A DNA stretch of 64,000 nucleotides, from NCBI RefSeq assembly GCF_946221635.1, contig NZ_CAMIHB010000009.1, positions 1-64,000 on the forward strand, in the 5' to 3' direction. Every line of letters begins with the position of its first letter. Positions within the stretch are counted from its first letter, which is position 1. Both the position numbers and the translations under genes were made by a program. The DNA is from an uncultured Rhodoferax sp. (lineage in GTDB: Bacteria > Pseudomonadota > Gammaproteobacteria > Burkholderiales > Burkholderiaceae_C). Under the pieces are notes generated by a model. That model was not told where the DNA came from, did no database searches, and worked only from the letters and a program-made list of their open reading frames with translations. Shown here in pieces: positions 16,871-24,948 of this stretch.

Positions 16871-17737
16871 TCAGGGCAGTGCCCGCTGCTGGTAGCGGGT
16901 GCGGAAGTCGCGCGGCGTCATGCCCTTGCGCTGCAGGAACTGGCGGTTGAAATGCGCCAGCGTGCCGTAGCCCACCTCGGCCGCGATCAGGCGTATGGGC
17001 TGGGTGGTGCTGATGAGCAGTTGGCAGGCCTGGCCAATCCGGAGCTGGGCGGTGTAGTCGAGCACCGTCATGCCGGTGTGGCGCTTGAAGAAGCGGTGAA
17101 ACGCCCCCAGCGACAGGGCCACCTCATCGGCCAGCGCCTGGGCGCTGACGCCCGCGCCCGGGGCTTCATGCAGGCGGTTCAGGATCTTGCCGATGCGCGC
17201 GCCCACCTTGTCGCCCGCAGGCGTGTAGGCGTGGGTGGCCAGGGGGCGGGCCGCCGTGTCCTGCGCGAGCAGGGCCAGAATCTGCAGCAGCGCGGGCAGG
17301 CGCAAGGCGGGGTCCTGGTCCTGCAGGGCCAGGATGTGGGGCTGTACTTTGGTGCGCGCCGCGTCGGAGAACTTCAGCCCGCGCCCGGCTTGCGCGCGCA
17401 GCGTCTGCAGGCCCCCCAGCTCGGGCCACTGGTCCATGGCGCGCTGCAGCCAGTCGGTGCTGAACCACATCACCACCGCCAGCATGGGGCGGCGCGCGTC
17501 GGGGCGCTGGGTCGCGGCCCAGGTGTGGGGCTGGTTGGGGCCGGTGAGCACCAGGTCACCGGGCTCGAAGTCCTCCAGGCTGTCGCCCACGTAGCGCTGG
17601 CCGCGCGCGTTAAGCGTCAACGTGAGCTCGAACTCGGGGTGGTAGTGCCACAGAAAGGGCAGCTCCGGCAGCTCGCGCCAGAGCAGGCGCCAGGAGGCGC
17701 CGGCGGGAATGGTGACCTGTTCAAACTGTGGTTTCAT
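16871..17737 (-). CDS. AraC-family transcriptional regulator
   Basis: 288 residues. An N-terminal cupin-like sensing domain has HYHPEFELTLTL..GQRYVGD..FEPGDLVLTGPNQPHTW, and two HTH motifs follow in the C-terminal 100 residues (LADEVALSLGAFHRFFKRHTGMTVLDYTAQLRIGQA and IAAEVGYGTLAHFNRQFLQRKGMTPRDFR). It is divergent from the phytanoyl-CoA-dioxygenase-like gene 116 bp away, the common arrangement of an AraC activator and its target. A TGACT-N6-AGTCA inverted repeat at 17747-17762 in the gap is a candidate binding site. Confidence 0.93.
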   Translation of the reverse strand: MKPQFEQVTIPAGASWRLLWRELPELPFLWHYHPEFELTLTLNARGQRYVGDSLEDFEPGDLVLTGPNQPHTWAATQRPDARRPMLAVVMWFSTDWLQRAMDQWPELGGLQTLRAQAGRGLKFSDAARTKVQPHILALQDQDPALRLPALLQILALLAQDTAARPLATHAYTPAGDKVGARIGKILNRLHEAPGAGVSAQALADEVALSLGAFHRFFKRHTGMTVLDYTAQLRIGQACQLLISTTQPIRLIAAEVGYGTLAHFNRQFLQRKGMTPRDFRTRYQQRALP

Positions 17738-17853
17738 GACCTTTGCTGACTCAATGTAGTCAGAATCGTATCAGTATGAGGTAGTCGGCAGGTACTGCGG
17801 TGGGGTGGTTATTTCCACAATTCTTCCACCAACAACCCGAACAGGAGACCGCC

Positions 17854-18813
17854 ATGAACGACCGTTACCGCTACGGGGACCAGCGCCCCGGCAACCCCAC
17901 CTTGTCCTACACCCACGACGAGCAGTTGCGCGACATCCGCAAGTTGCTGCCGCTGCGCGTGCTCTCCGAAGCCGACTTTGCGCACTGGCAGACCTACGGC
18001 TATGTGGTGGTGAAGCAGGCCGTGAGCCCGGAGCAGGTGCAGAGGACGGTGAACCACCTCTGGGCCTTCCAGGACTGGGACCCCCAAGACTCCAGCACTT
18101 GGAACCGCGCCGAACTGCGTGGCCACGAAATGAAGGAGCTCAACGGCTCGGGCATGGTGGAGACCTACCAGCACCAGACCCTGTGGGACAACCGCCAGAC
18201 CCAGCGCGTGTACGACGCCTTTGTCGACATCTGGGACCGTGAAGACCTCTGGGTCAGCATCGACCGCGCCAACCTCAACACCCCCAATCGCGGCGCGCGC
18301 CAGTTCTCCGGCTTCATCCACTGGGACGCCGACACCACGCTGGATCCGCTGCCCGTGAACGTGCAGGGCGTGCTGGCCCTGTCCGACACCAGCCCGGAGA
18401 GTGGCGGCTTCCAGTGCATCCCCGAGCTGTTCAAGAACTTCAATGCGTGGCGCAAGACGGCCCCGGCCGACCGCAACCCCTGGCGCCCCGATGTGGACAG
18501 CCTGCCCTGGCCGGTGCAGTTCATCTCCATGCAAGCGGGTGACCTGCTGATCTTCAACAGCCTGCTCGCGCACGGCATCCGCCCCAACCGCAGCGAGCAC
18601 CTGGTGCGCATGGCGCAGTACATCGCCTTTACGCCGGCCAACGAAGCCGACACGGCGCTGCGCGAGGCGCGCGTGGCCTCATGGCGCGAGCGCACCGCGC
18701 CGCAGGGCTACGCCTTCCCGGGTGATCCGCGCGAATGGGAAAAACTCAAATACCCCACGGCCACGCTCAGCCCGCTGGGTGAGCGCATCCTGGGGCTGGC
18801 GGACTGGAAGTGA
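17854..18813 (+). CDS. Phytanoyl-CoA dioxygenase-family protein
   Basis: 319 residues from ATG 17854, with AGGAGA 5-10 bases upstream. It is an Fe(II)/2-oxoglutarate-type oxygenase: HxD in FIHWDADTT supplies two iron ligands, and the distal His and 2-OG-binding Arg are likely in LLAHGIRPNRSEHLVR. DWDPQDSSTW and the PESGGFQCIPEL turn fit the PhyH family. The substrate is unknown; bacterial members hydroxylate fatty acids, amino acids or small metabolites. The divergent AraC gene is the probable regulator. No operon partner lies downstream on the same strand. Confidence 0.88.
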   Translation: MNDRYRYGDQRPGNPTLSYTHDEQLRDIRKLLPLRVLSEADFAHWQTYGYVVVKQAVSPEQVQRTVNHLWAFQDWDPQDSSTWNRAELRGHEMKELNGSGMVETYQHQTLWDNRQTQRVYDAFVDIWDREDLWVSIDRANLNTPNRGARQFSGFIHWDADTTLDPLPVNVQGVLALSDTSPESGGFQCIPELFKNFNAWRKTAPADRNPWRPDVDSLPWPVQFISMQAGDLLIFNSLLAHGIRPNRSEHLVRMAQYIAFTPANEADTALREARVASWRERTAPQGYAFPGDPREWEKLKYPTATLSPLGERILGLADWK

Positions 18814-18829
18814 GCGGGCGGCGCACGCC

Positions 18830-19462
18830 TCAGGCCGCGCGCGACTTGAGGGATAGCACCGTCAGGCCCGAGGCAATGAAGGCCAGGCCGGCGCCCAGGT
18901 TCAGCCCTGTGGTCACGCGCGGACGGGCCTGCAGCCAGTTGGCCAGGCGGTGCGCAAAGCTGCCCATCAGCGTGAACAGCACCGTCGTCATGACGGCGAA
19001 GATGGCGCCGTACACCAGCATCTGCACCGGCACCGAACCGCGGTGTGCATCCACAAACTGCGGCAGAAAGGCCAGCACGAAAAGGCCCGGCTTGGGGTTG
19101 AGGATGTTGGAGAGCGCACCGCTGATGAAGATGCGGTGCAGCGGCAGGTGGGCCGCGGGTGTGAAGGTGATCAGGTCTTTGGAGCGCAGCGCCTTGTAGC
19201 CCAGCCACAGCAGGTACATCGCGCCCACCATCTTCACGATCCAGAAGGCAGCGGCCGAACTCTGCAGGATGACCGACAGCCCCAGCGCGGCGGTGACGGT
19301 GTGGAACAGGATGCCCACGCCCGCACCCAGCGCCGACAGCAGCGCCGCCATGCGCCCCTGGCTCAGGCCGCGGCCGATGGCCAGGATGTTGTCGGGCCCA
19401 GGCGCCAGCACCACCAGCAGGCAGGCGGCCAGGTAGGTCATCACAACGTCAATGGGAAACAT
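18830..19462 (-). CDS. LysE/RhtB-family amino-acid exporter
   Basis: 210 residues from ATG 19462, with GGAGGA upstream; a longer in-frame start would add 40 non-membrane residues. It begins MFPIDVVMTYLAACLLVVLAPGPDNI, where APGPDNI is the LysE-superfamily signature, and has six hydrophobic segments including SGALSNILNPKPGLFVLAFLPQF. It exports amino acids or related metabolites across the inner membrane. It is divergent from katG with about 150 bp between starts, and convergent with the dioxygenase gene. Confidence 0.93.
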   Translation of the reverse strand: MFPIDVVMTYLAACLLVVLAPGPDNILAIGRGLSQGRMAALLSALGAGVGILFHTVTAALGLSVILQSSAAAFWIVKMVGAMYLLWLGYKALRSKDLITFTPAAHLPLHRIFISGALSNILNPKPGLFVLAFLPQFVDAHRGSVPVQMLVYGAIFAVMTTVLFTLMGSFAHRLANWLQARPRVTTGLNLGAGLAFIASGLTVLSLKSRAA

Positions 19463-19610
19463 GGGCAAGTCCTCCGGTGTGCTGCCAGTGTATAGGGGCT
19501 GTCCATCGGGTTCATAGGCTATGGCTGGCATTGGGCAATCCAATTGGTCTTTTGCAGGCGCGGCTTCTAGACTGGCCTCCATCGCTAATTACCAACCCCA
19601 GGAGACCTGC

Positions 19611-21818
19611 ATGTCCCAAGAAGCCAAGTGCCCTTTCCCCCACGCCACCCTCAAGGCCACCATCGCGGCCGCACCGTCCAACGCCGACTGGTGGCCGAAT
19701 CAGCTCCGCTTAGGCATCCTGCACCAGCATGCGCCGGCCTCCAATCCCATGGGTGAGGCGTTCAACTACGCAGAGGAATTCAAGACCCTGGACCTGGATG
19801 CCGTGGTGAAAGACCTCACTGCGCTGATGACCGATTCGCAAGACTGGTGGCCCGCTGACTGGGGCCACTACGGCGGCCTCATGATCCGCATGGCCTGGCA
19901 TGCCGCCGGCACCTACCGTACGGCCGATGGCCGTGGTGGCGCCGGCACCGGCAACCAGCGTTTCGCCCCGCTCAACAGCTGGCCCGACAACGGCAACCTC
20001 GACAAGGCACGCCGCCTGCTCTGGCCCATCAAGCAGAAGTACGGCCGCAAGCTCTCCTGGGCTGACCTGTTCATCCTGGCCGGCAACGTGGCGCTCGAAT
20101 CCATGGGCTTCAAGACCTTTGGCTTTGCCGGTGGCCGCGAAGACATCTGGGCGCCCGAAGAAGACATCTACTGGGGCGCCGAAAAAGCCTGGCTCGCCAC
20201 CAGCGACCAGCCCAACAGCCGCTACAGCGGCCAGCGCGAACTCGACAAGCCCCTGGCCGCCGTGCAGATGGGCCTGATCTATGTGAACCCCGAAGGCCCG
20301 GACGGCAAGCCCGACCCCGTGGCCAGCGGCCGCGATGTGCGCGAGACCTTTGGCCGCATGGCCATGAACGACGAAGAGACCGTGGCCCTGGTGGCTGGCG
20401 GCCACACCTTCGGCAAGGCGCACGGCGCGGGAGACCCCAAGCTGGTGGGCCCCGAGCCCGAAGCCGCCCCCATCGAAGCGCAGGGCCTGGGCTGGATCAA
20501 CCAGTTGGGCACTGGCAAGGGGGTGCACACCACCACCAGCGGCATTGAAGGCGCCTGGAAGCCCAACCCGACCACTTGGGACAACGGCTACTTCGACATG
20601 CTGCTGGGCTACGAATGGGAGCTGACCAAGAGCCCCGCGGGCGCCCACCAGTGGGTCGCCAAGAACGTGAAGCCGGAGCACATGATTCCCGACGCGCACG
20701 ACCCGAGCAAAAAGCACGCGCCCATGATGACCACGGCCGACCTCTCGCTGCGCTTTGACCCCGCGTACGAAAAAATCTCGCGCCGCTTCCACCAGAACCC
20801 GGCCGAATTTGCCGATGCCTTTGCCCGCGCCTGGTTCAAGCTCACCCACCGCGATATGGGCCCGCGCGCCCGTTACCTGGGCAAGCTGGTGCCCAAGGAG
20901 GAACTGATCTGGCAAGACCCCATCCCCGCGGTGAACCATGCGCTGGTGGACGCCAAGGATGTGGCCGCGCTCAAGGCGCAGGTGCTGGCCTCGGGCCTGA
21001 CCACAGCGCAACTGGTGCGCACGGCCTGGGCCTCGGCCGCTACGTTCCGCGGCAGCGACAAGCGCGGCGGCGCCAACGGTGCCCGCATCCGCCTGGCACC
21101 ACAGAAAGACTGGGCGGTGAACCAGCCCGATGAGCTGGCCACGGTATTGGCCAAGCTCGAAGGCATCCAGCAGGCCTTCAACAGCGCACAGAGTGGCGGC
21201 AAGCACATCTCGCTGGCCGACCTGATCGTCCTGGCCGGCAGCGCCGCCGTCGAAGCCGCCGCCCAACAGGCCGGACAGAGCGTGAGCGTGCCCTTTACCC
21301 CCGGCCGCATGGATGCCAGCCAGGCCCAGACCGATGTGGAATCCTTCGCGGTGCTGGAGCCCGAGGCCGATGGCTTCCGCAACTACACCCGCAAGGGCCT
21401 GGAAGGCGTGGCGGCGGAGTTGCTGCTGGACAAGGCCCAGCTGCTGACCCTGAGCGCGCCCGAGATGACGGTGCTGGTCGGCGGCCTGCGTGCGCTGGGT
21501 GCCAACGTGGGTGGCGCCTCGCACGGTGTGTTCACCAGCCGCCCCGGCGTGCTGAGCAATGACTTCTTCGTCAACCTGCTCGACATGCGTACGCAGTGGA
21601 GCAAGTCTGCGACTGAAGGCGTACTTGAAGGCCGCGACCGCAAGACCGGCGCCGTGAAATGGACCGCCACCGTGACCGACCTGGTCTTCGGCTCCAACTC
21701 ACAACTGCGCGCCATCGCCGAGGTTTATGCGACGGACGATGCCAAGGCGAAGTTTGTGCAGGACTTCGTGGCCGCCTGGGTCAAGGTGATGAACCTGGAC
21801 CGCTTCGATCTGGTGTGA
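19611..21818 (+). CDS. katG: Catalase-peroxidase KatG
   Basis: 735 residues from ATG 19611 (AGGAGA upstream), full length for the family. Distal catalytic residues are R93, W96 and H97 (MIRMAWHAAGTYR). The residues of the Met-Tyr-Trp adduct needed for catalase activity are present as W96, Y224 (LIYVNPEGPDG) and M250 (RMAMND), and the proximal haem ligand is H265 in GGHTFGK. The C-terminal duplicated domain is complete. It detoxifies hydrogen peroxide in the cytosol. It is probably monocistronic: a terminator hairpin follows at 21853. No oxyR gene is in the window. Confidence 0.97.
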   Translation: MSQEAKCPFPHATLKATIAAAPSNADWWPNQLRLGILHQHAPASNPMGEAFNYAEEFKTLDLDAVVKDLTALMTDSQDWWPADWGHYGGLMIRMAWHAAGTYRTADGRGGAGTGNQRFAPLNSWPDNGNLDKARRLLWPIKQKYGRKLSWADLFILAGNVALESMGFKTFGFAGGREDIWAPEEDIYWGAEKAWLATSDQPNSRYSGQRELDKPLAAVQMGLIYVNPEGPDGKPDPVASGRDVRETFGRMAMNDEETVALVAGGHTFGKAHGAGDPKLVGPEPEAAPIEAQGLGWINQLGTGKGVHTTTSGIEGAWKPNPTTWDNGYFDMLLGYEWELTKSPAGAHQWVAKNVKPEHMIPDAHDPSKKHAPMMTTADLSLRFDPAYEKISRRFHQNPAEFADAFARAWFKLTHRDMGPRARYLGKLVPKEELIWQDPIPAVNHALVDAKDVAALKAQVLASGLTTAQLVRTAWASAATFRGSDKRGGANGARIRLAPQKDWAVNQPDELATVLAKLEGIQQAFNSAQSGGKHISLADLIVLAGSAAVEAAAQQAGQSVSVPFTPGRMDASQAQTDVESFAVLEPEADGFRNYTRKGLEGVAAELLLDKAQLLTLSAPEMTVLVGGLRALGANVGGASHGVFTSRPGVLSNDFFVNLLDMRTQWSKSATEGVLEGRDRKTGAVKWTATVTDLVFGSNSQLRAIAEVYATDDAKAKFVQDFVAAWVKVMNLDRFDLV

Positions 21819-21852
21819 TGTGCATTGCGCCCTGCGGGGCGTGATGGAGGAC

Positions 21853-21886
21853 TGCCGCTCTGGCTTGGCCGGGGCGGCATTTTTTA
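21853..21886 (+). terminator. katG terminator
   Basis: TGCCGC (21853-21858) pairs with GCGGCA (21874-21879) and is followed by a run of T to 21886, about 35 bp after the katG stop. Confidence 0.75.
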
Positions 21887-21899
21887 TGGAAAATCGGTG

Positions 21900-21945
21900 G
21901 GTAGCCCGCGTAATGCATGCGCGAATAGCTACAAAAATAGTAGCA
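21900..21945 (+). repeat. Dispersed 45-60 bp repeat, copy 3
   Basis: GTAGCCCGCGTAATGCATGC then GCGAATAGCTACAAAAATAG and TAGCA. It is intergenic, just after the katG terminator and before the end of the hxlR-type gene. Confidence 0.78.
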
Positions 21946-22039
21946 ATTTGGTTGTGACGGCGAAAGGTGCCCGTCCGCCGGACTGCACGGGGTGCACTCC
22001 CGGAATGGGAGCCTGGACGACGCATGGGTAAGCCAGGGC

Positions 22040-22420
22040 TTATGGTGCGGCCTTGGCCTTGAGCAGGCGTGGAATATTGCCTTCGATCCAGTCGGTCAGC
22101 AGGCGCACCTTCTCGGCAGCCTCGCACCCCAGCGGGGTGAGGCTGTATTCAACATGCGGCGGTACAACGTCATACGCGATGCGACGCACCAAACCGTCGC
22201 CTTCCAGGCACTGGAGCGTTTGGATCAGCATGCGCTCACTCACGCCATTGATCTTGCGCCGCAACTCGCCAAAACGCAGCTCGCCCGACTCCAGCGCAAT
22301 CAGCACCAGAACCCCCCACCGGCTGGTGATGTGTTGCAGAACTTCCCGCGAGGGACAGGCGGCAACCAGCACATCACCCCGTCGAAGTTTGGCAGCAATT
22401 CCCACGTTGTCGCTCCTCAT
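22040..22420 (-). CDS. HxlR-family transcriptional regulator
   Basis: 126 residues from ATG 22420 (a GTG two codons upstream is possible). The core is a winged helix with ACPSREVLQHITSRWGVLVLIAL, ELRFGELRRKINGVSERMLIQTLQCLEGDGLVRR and YSLTPLGCEAAEKV, the HxlR signature. A Cys near the domain start (AACPS) is common in redox- or aldehyde-responsive members. It is divergent from the SnoaL-like gene, and a long inverted repeat CACTTAC-N23-GTAAGTG lies in the shared promoter region. Confidence 0.93.
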   Translation of the reverse strand: MRSDNVGIAAKLRRGDVLVAACPSREVLQHITSRWGVLVLIALESGELRFGELRRKINGVSERMLIQTLQCLEGDGLVRRIAYDVVPPHVEYSLTPLGCEAAEKVRLLTDWIEGNIPRLLKAKAAP

Positions 22421-22458
22421 GAACACGCGCTTGATTGTAGACAGGTACTCCGGAGTTG

Positions 22459-22495
22459 CACTTACTATTTTGTAGGTACTTGCAGAAAGTAAGTG
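22459..22495. promoter_or_regulatory. Candidate HxlR operator between divergent genes
   Basis: CACTTAC (22459-22465), 23 bases, GTAAGTG (22489-22495), a perfect inverted repeat. A second palindrome, ACTCCGGAGT, is at 22447-22456, and GGTACT occurs twice (near 22444 and 22474). HxlR proteins bind such repeats to control themselves and a divergent gene. Inference from position and symmetry. Confidence 0.55.
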
Positions 22496-22563
22496 TTGTG
22501 ACTACATTCGTTTTCCACCCCGGATCCTGTACGGCCGAGGCGGAAAACACAGAAAGGAATTGA

Positions 22564-23082
22564 ATGAAGACTTCCCTATTTGCAGGTTTCGCAGGCTTGC
22601 TGACTGCTGCGTATGCGTTGCCGGCCCTGTCGCAGGAAGCCGTGCTCGGTGCGGCCAATGCCGACGCGCTGTTTACCAGTCCCGACCCCAAGCTTCACGC
22701 CAACAAGCAGGTGGTGTATCACATCGTCAAGGACTTGCTGGAAGCCAATCGCTGGGAGTTGGCGGATCGCTATATCGACAAGGACTATGTCCAGCACAAT
22801 CCCAACGCGCGCAATGGACGGGATGCCGTGGTGTATTTCTTCACCCAAATACTCAAGGTCCAACCCACGCCCATCCCGGAAAAGCTGGGGCTGCCGGTTG
22901 CCGAGGTGATGGCTGACGGTGATCTGGTCACGGTGATCTACCCGCGCCGGGTGATTGATCCCAAGCACCCCAAGGGGAGTTACAGCACGGCCTGGTTCGA
23001 CACGTGGCGCATCCGGAATGGCAAGGCTGTCGAGCACTGGGATCCTGCACTCATGAATGAAGCCCCCAAGCTGTCCAACTGA
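22564..23082 (+). CDS. Exported SnoaL-like (NTF2-fold) protein
   Basis: 172 residues with AAGGAA before the start and a signal peptide (MKTSLFAGFAGLLTAAYALPALS-Q). The mature domain is SnoaL-like: VVYHIVKDLLEANRWELADRYIDKDYVQHNP, then GRDAVVYFFTQI and AWFDTWRIRNGKAVEHWDPA. SnoaL-type proteins are small cone-shaped barrels that act as cyclases, isomerases or binding proteins; periplasmic members have no settled role. Divergent from, and probably controlled by, the HxlR regulator. Confidence 0.88.
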   Translation: MKTSLFAGFAGLLTAAYALPALSQEAVLGAANADALFTSPDPKLHANKQVVYHIVKDLLEANRWELADRYIDKDYVQHNPNARNGRDAVVYFFTQILKVQPTPIPEKLGLPVAEVMADGDLVTVIYPRRVIDPKHPKGSYSTAWFDTWRIRNGKAVEHWDPALMNEAPKLSN

Positions 23083-23089
23083 GGTCGCT

Positions 23090-24022
23090 TTATCTGGGTT
23101 GCGGTGCGGTGCCCATGCGGGCTATCTTGTGGACGTATTGAACGAAAAACTCAAGGAAAGCACGTGTGCGTAGTGGCAGGAACCGTCGGCTGGGGAGGGT
23201 TGCAACCAGCCTGAGTGTGTCGGCACTGACCCAGGGGGCAAGTACCCGGTGTAACTGTCCGCCATGGGGACGGGCAGTCAACGCAAGTTCCGGCAGCAAA
23301 GTGAGTCCCGCGCCCGCCAATGCGGCTTGATATGCCGTCTCGTCGTCATTGGAAATGACACACCAGGCTGGCGAGACCTCCATGCGGCGATCCCCTTGTG
23401 CGGGGTTCACAAGGCTGATGGCATGCAACCGTGTTCCGGGGGGACGAAGGCGCACCATGCGATGCTTGGACAAATCTTCCGGCATCGTGGGGATGCCATG
23501 CGTCTTGAGGTAGCTGGACGAACCACACAGGACGTAATTCATGTCGAGCACCGGGCGAACAATGACTTCGGCGTCCAGATGATCGTCTTGCCGCACGAAG
23601 GAGAGGTCAAAATCATGCAGCTCCTGTCCCGGGCGGTCGGATGTGTGAATTTCTACCTGAACCTCGGGATACTGTTTCTGAAAATCCGCCACGCTCGGTG
23701 CCAGAAGATTCACTGCCACCAAGGAGGTTGTGGCGACTCTCAGGCTGCCGGAAATCTCATTGGAATGCGCCCGAGCCTGGTCTGCAGCCTCGTCGATTTC
23801 CGAAAGAATCAGGCGCAGTCGTGACAAGTAGCCCTCGCCAGCCTGTGTGAGCGACATCCTTCTTGTCGTGCGCTGCAGTAGCTGAGCCCCCAGTGACTGT
23901 TCAAGATCTTGGACGTGCCGGGTCACAACTGCCGGTGCCAGGTCCATCTTGCGTGCGGCTGCTGCAAAGCCGCCCTCATCCACAACGCACTGAAAAACAC
24001 GCATCGATTGGATCAAATTCAT
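23090..24022 (-). CDS. LysR-family transcriptional regulator
   Basis: 310 residues. N-terminal winged HTH: MRVFQCVVDEGGFAAAARKMDLAPAVVTRHVQDLEQSLGAQLLQRTTRRMSLTQAG, then a periplasmic-binding-like effector domain (SGSLRVATTSLVAVNLLAPSV..). It resembles the CrgA/DsdC-type subgroup. It lies 82 bp downstream of the SDR gene on the same strand, so it may be read from the efflux operon or regulate the SDR; a divergent target is not present. Confidence 0.94.
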   Translation of the reverse strand: MNLIQSMRVFQCVVDEGGFAAAARKMDLAPAVVTRHVQDLEQSLGAQLLQRTTRRMSLTQAGEGYLSRLRLILSEIDEAADQARAHSNEISGSLRVATTSLVAVNLLAPSVADFQKQYPEVQVEIHTSDRPGQELHDFDLSFVRQDDHLDAEVIVRPVLDMNYVLCGSSSYLKTHGIPTMPEDLSKHRMVRLRPPGTRLHAISLVNPAQGDRRMEVSPAWCVISNDDETAYQAALAGAGLTLLPELALTARPHGGQLHRVLAPWVSADTLRLVATLPSRRFLPLRTRAFLEFFVQYVHKIARMGTAPQPR

Positions 24023-24104
24023 GTTCGTTTCCCGAAATTTTCAGGCGTTGCGTTGAGGGCGATACCTGCGCCCCGGATGTGATGCGCGAGGTCGCGGGGC
24101 TCTT

Positions 24105-24911
24105 TCAGACGAGTCCGAACGTTTTTCTCAAGCCCTTCTCGACCGGACCAGCAGGCATGAAGCGGCGTAGCTTGGCCAGCAAAGACGCTTCTCCCTTGGG
24201 CGTGTGTCGCATTTTCCAACTGCCCAAAGCGGCATTGACAATCGTGGTGGCAACTCCATCGGGTTGGGGAGCTTTTTGCACATTGTTCTGGATGGCTCGC
24301 GCAACGATGTCGAGTTCTTTCTTGTAGTCGGTGATCCGTGCAACCGTCTGTGGTGCGTTGAGGTCCAAATTGGTTTTTGTAAAAGATGGTTCGACCAATG
24401 CCACGCGGATACCAAACTGACGCACCTCGTGGTCCAGCGTCTCGGACAGCCCTTCCACGGCATGTTTGGTGGCCGAGTACAGCGCCATGTAGGGCGCAGG
24501 CAGAAAGCCCAGTACGGAACTGACGTTCACGATACGGCCCGAGCGCTGCTCGCGCATGTAGGGCAGTACCGCCTTGATCACGCGCAAAAGGCCGAAGAGA
24601 TTGGTGTCGAACAGTGTCTGAGCTTCTTCAACAGAAGTCTCTTCCGCAGGTCCCAGCAGGGTGACGCCGGCGCTATTGACCAGCACGTCGATGCGCTTGG
24701 TTTGTGCGATGACGGTTTGGATTCCGCGTGCAACGGAAGCTTCATCGCGGATGTCCATTTCGATCAGCGTCACACCGGGTATGGCCTGCGCCTTTGCCGT
24801 GTTGCGCACGGTGCCGAATACACGGCATCCCTGCTTGGCAAACTGCGTTGCGGCAGCGCGTCCGATACCAGACGAGACGCCTGTGATTACGATGACTTTG
24901 GAGGTTGACAT
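24105..24911 (-). CDS. Short-chain dehydrogenase/reductase
   Basis: 268 residues with the NAD(P)-binding motif TGVSSGIG near 10-17, NSAG in the fourth strand, Ser in NVSSVLG and catalytic YSATK. The length and the C-terminal segment fit classical SDRs of the YbbO or retinol-dehydrogenase type. It follows the RND permease gene by 37 bp on the same strand, so it is probably the third gene of the efflux operon; this suggests the pump substrate or a related compound is also chemically reduced. Substrate unknown. Confidence 0.94.
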   Translation of the reverse strand: MSTSKVIVITGVSSGIGRAAATQFAKQGCRVFGTVRNTAKAQAIPGVTLIEMDIRDEASVARGIQTVIAQTKRIDVLVNSAGVTLLGPAEETSVEEAQTLFDTNLFGLLRVIKAVLPYMREQRSGRIVNVSSVLGFLPAPYMALYSATKHAVEGLSETLDHEVRQFGIRVALVEPSFTKTNLDLNAPQTVARITDYKKELDIVARAIQNNVQKAPQPDGVATTIVNAALGSWKMRHTPKGEASLLAKLRRFMPAGPVEKGLRKTFGLV

Positions 24912-24948
24912 GGGGAGTTCCTTTTGTGAGGGTCAATGGGGAGGGCGA

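Noticed and set aside
15635..17749. 704-codon plus-strand frame antisense to the TlpA, Rieske and AraC genes
   Set aside because: It covers three clear genes on the other strand and its translation is low-complexity Arg/Gly/Gln-rich.
19710..21524. 604-codon frame antisense to katG
   Set aside because: KatG active-site residues are complete on the plus strand; the shadow has no domain.
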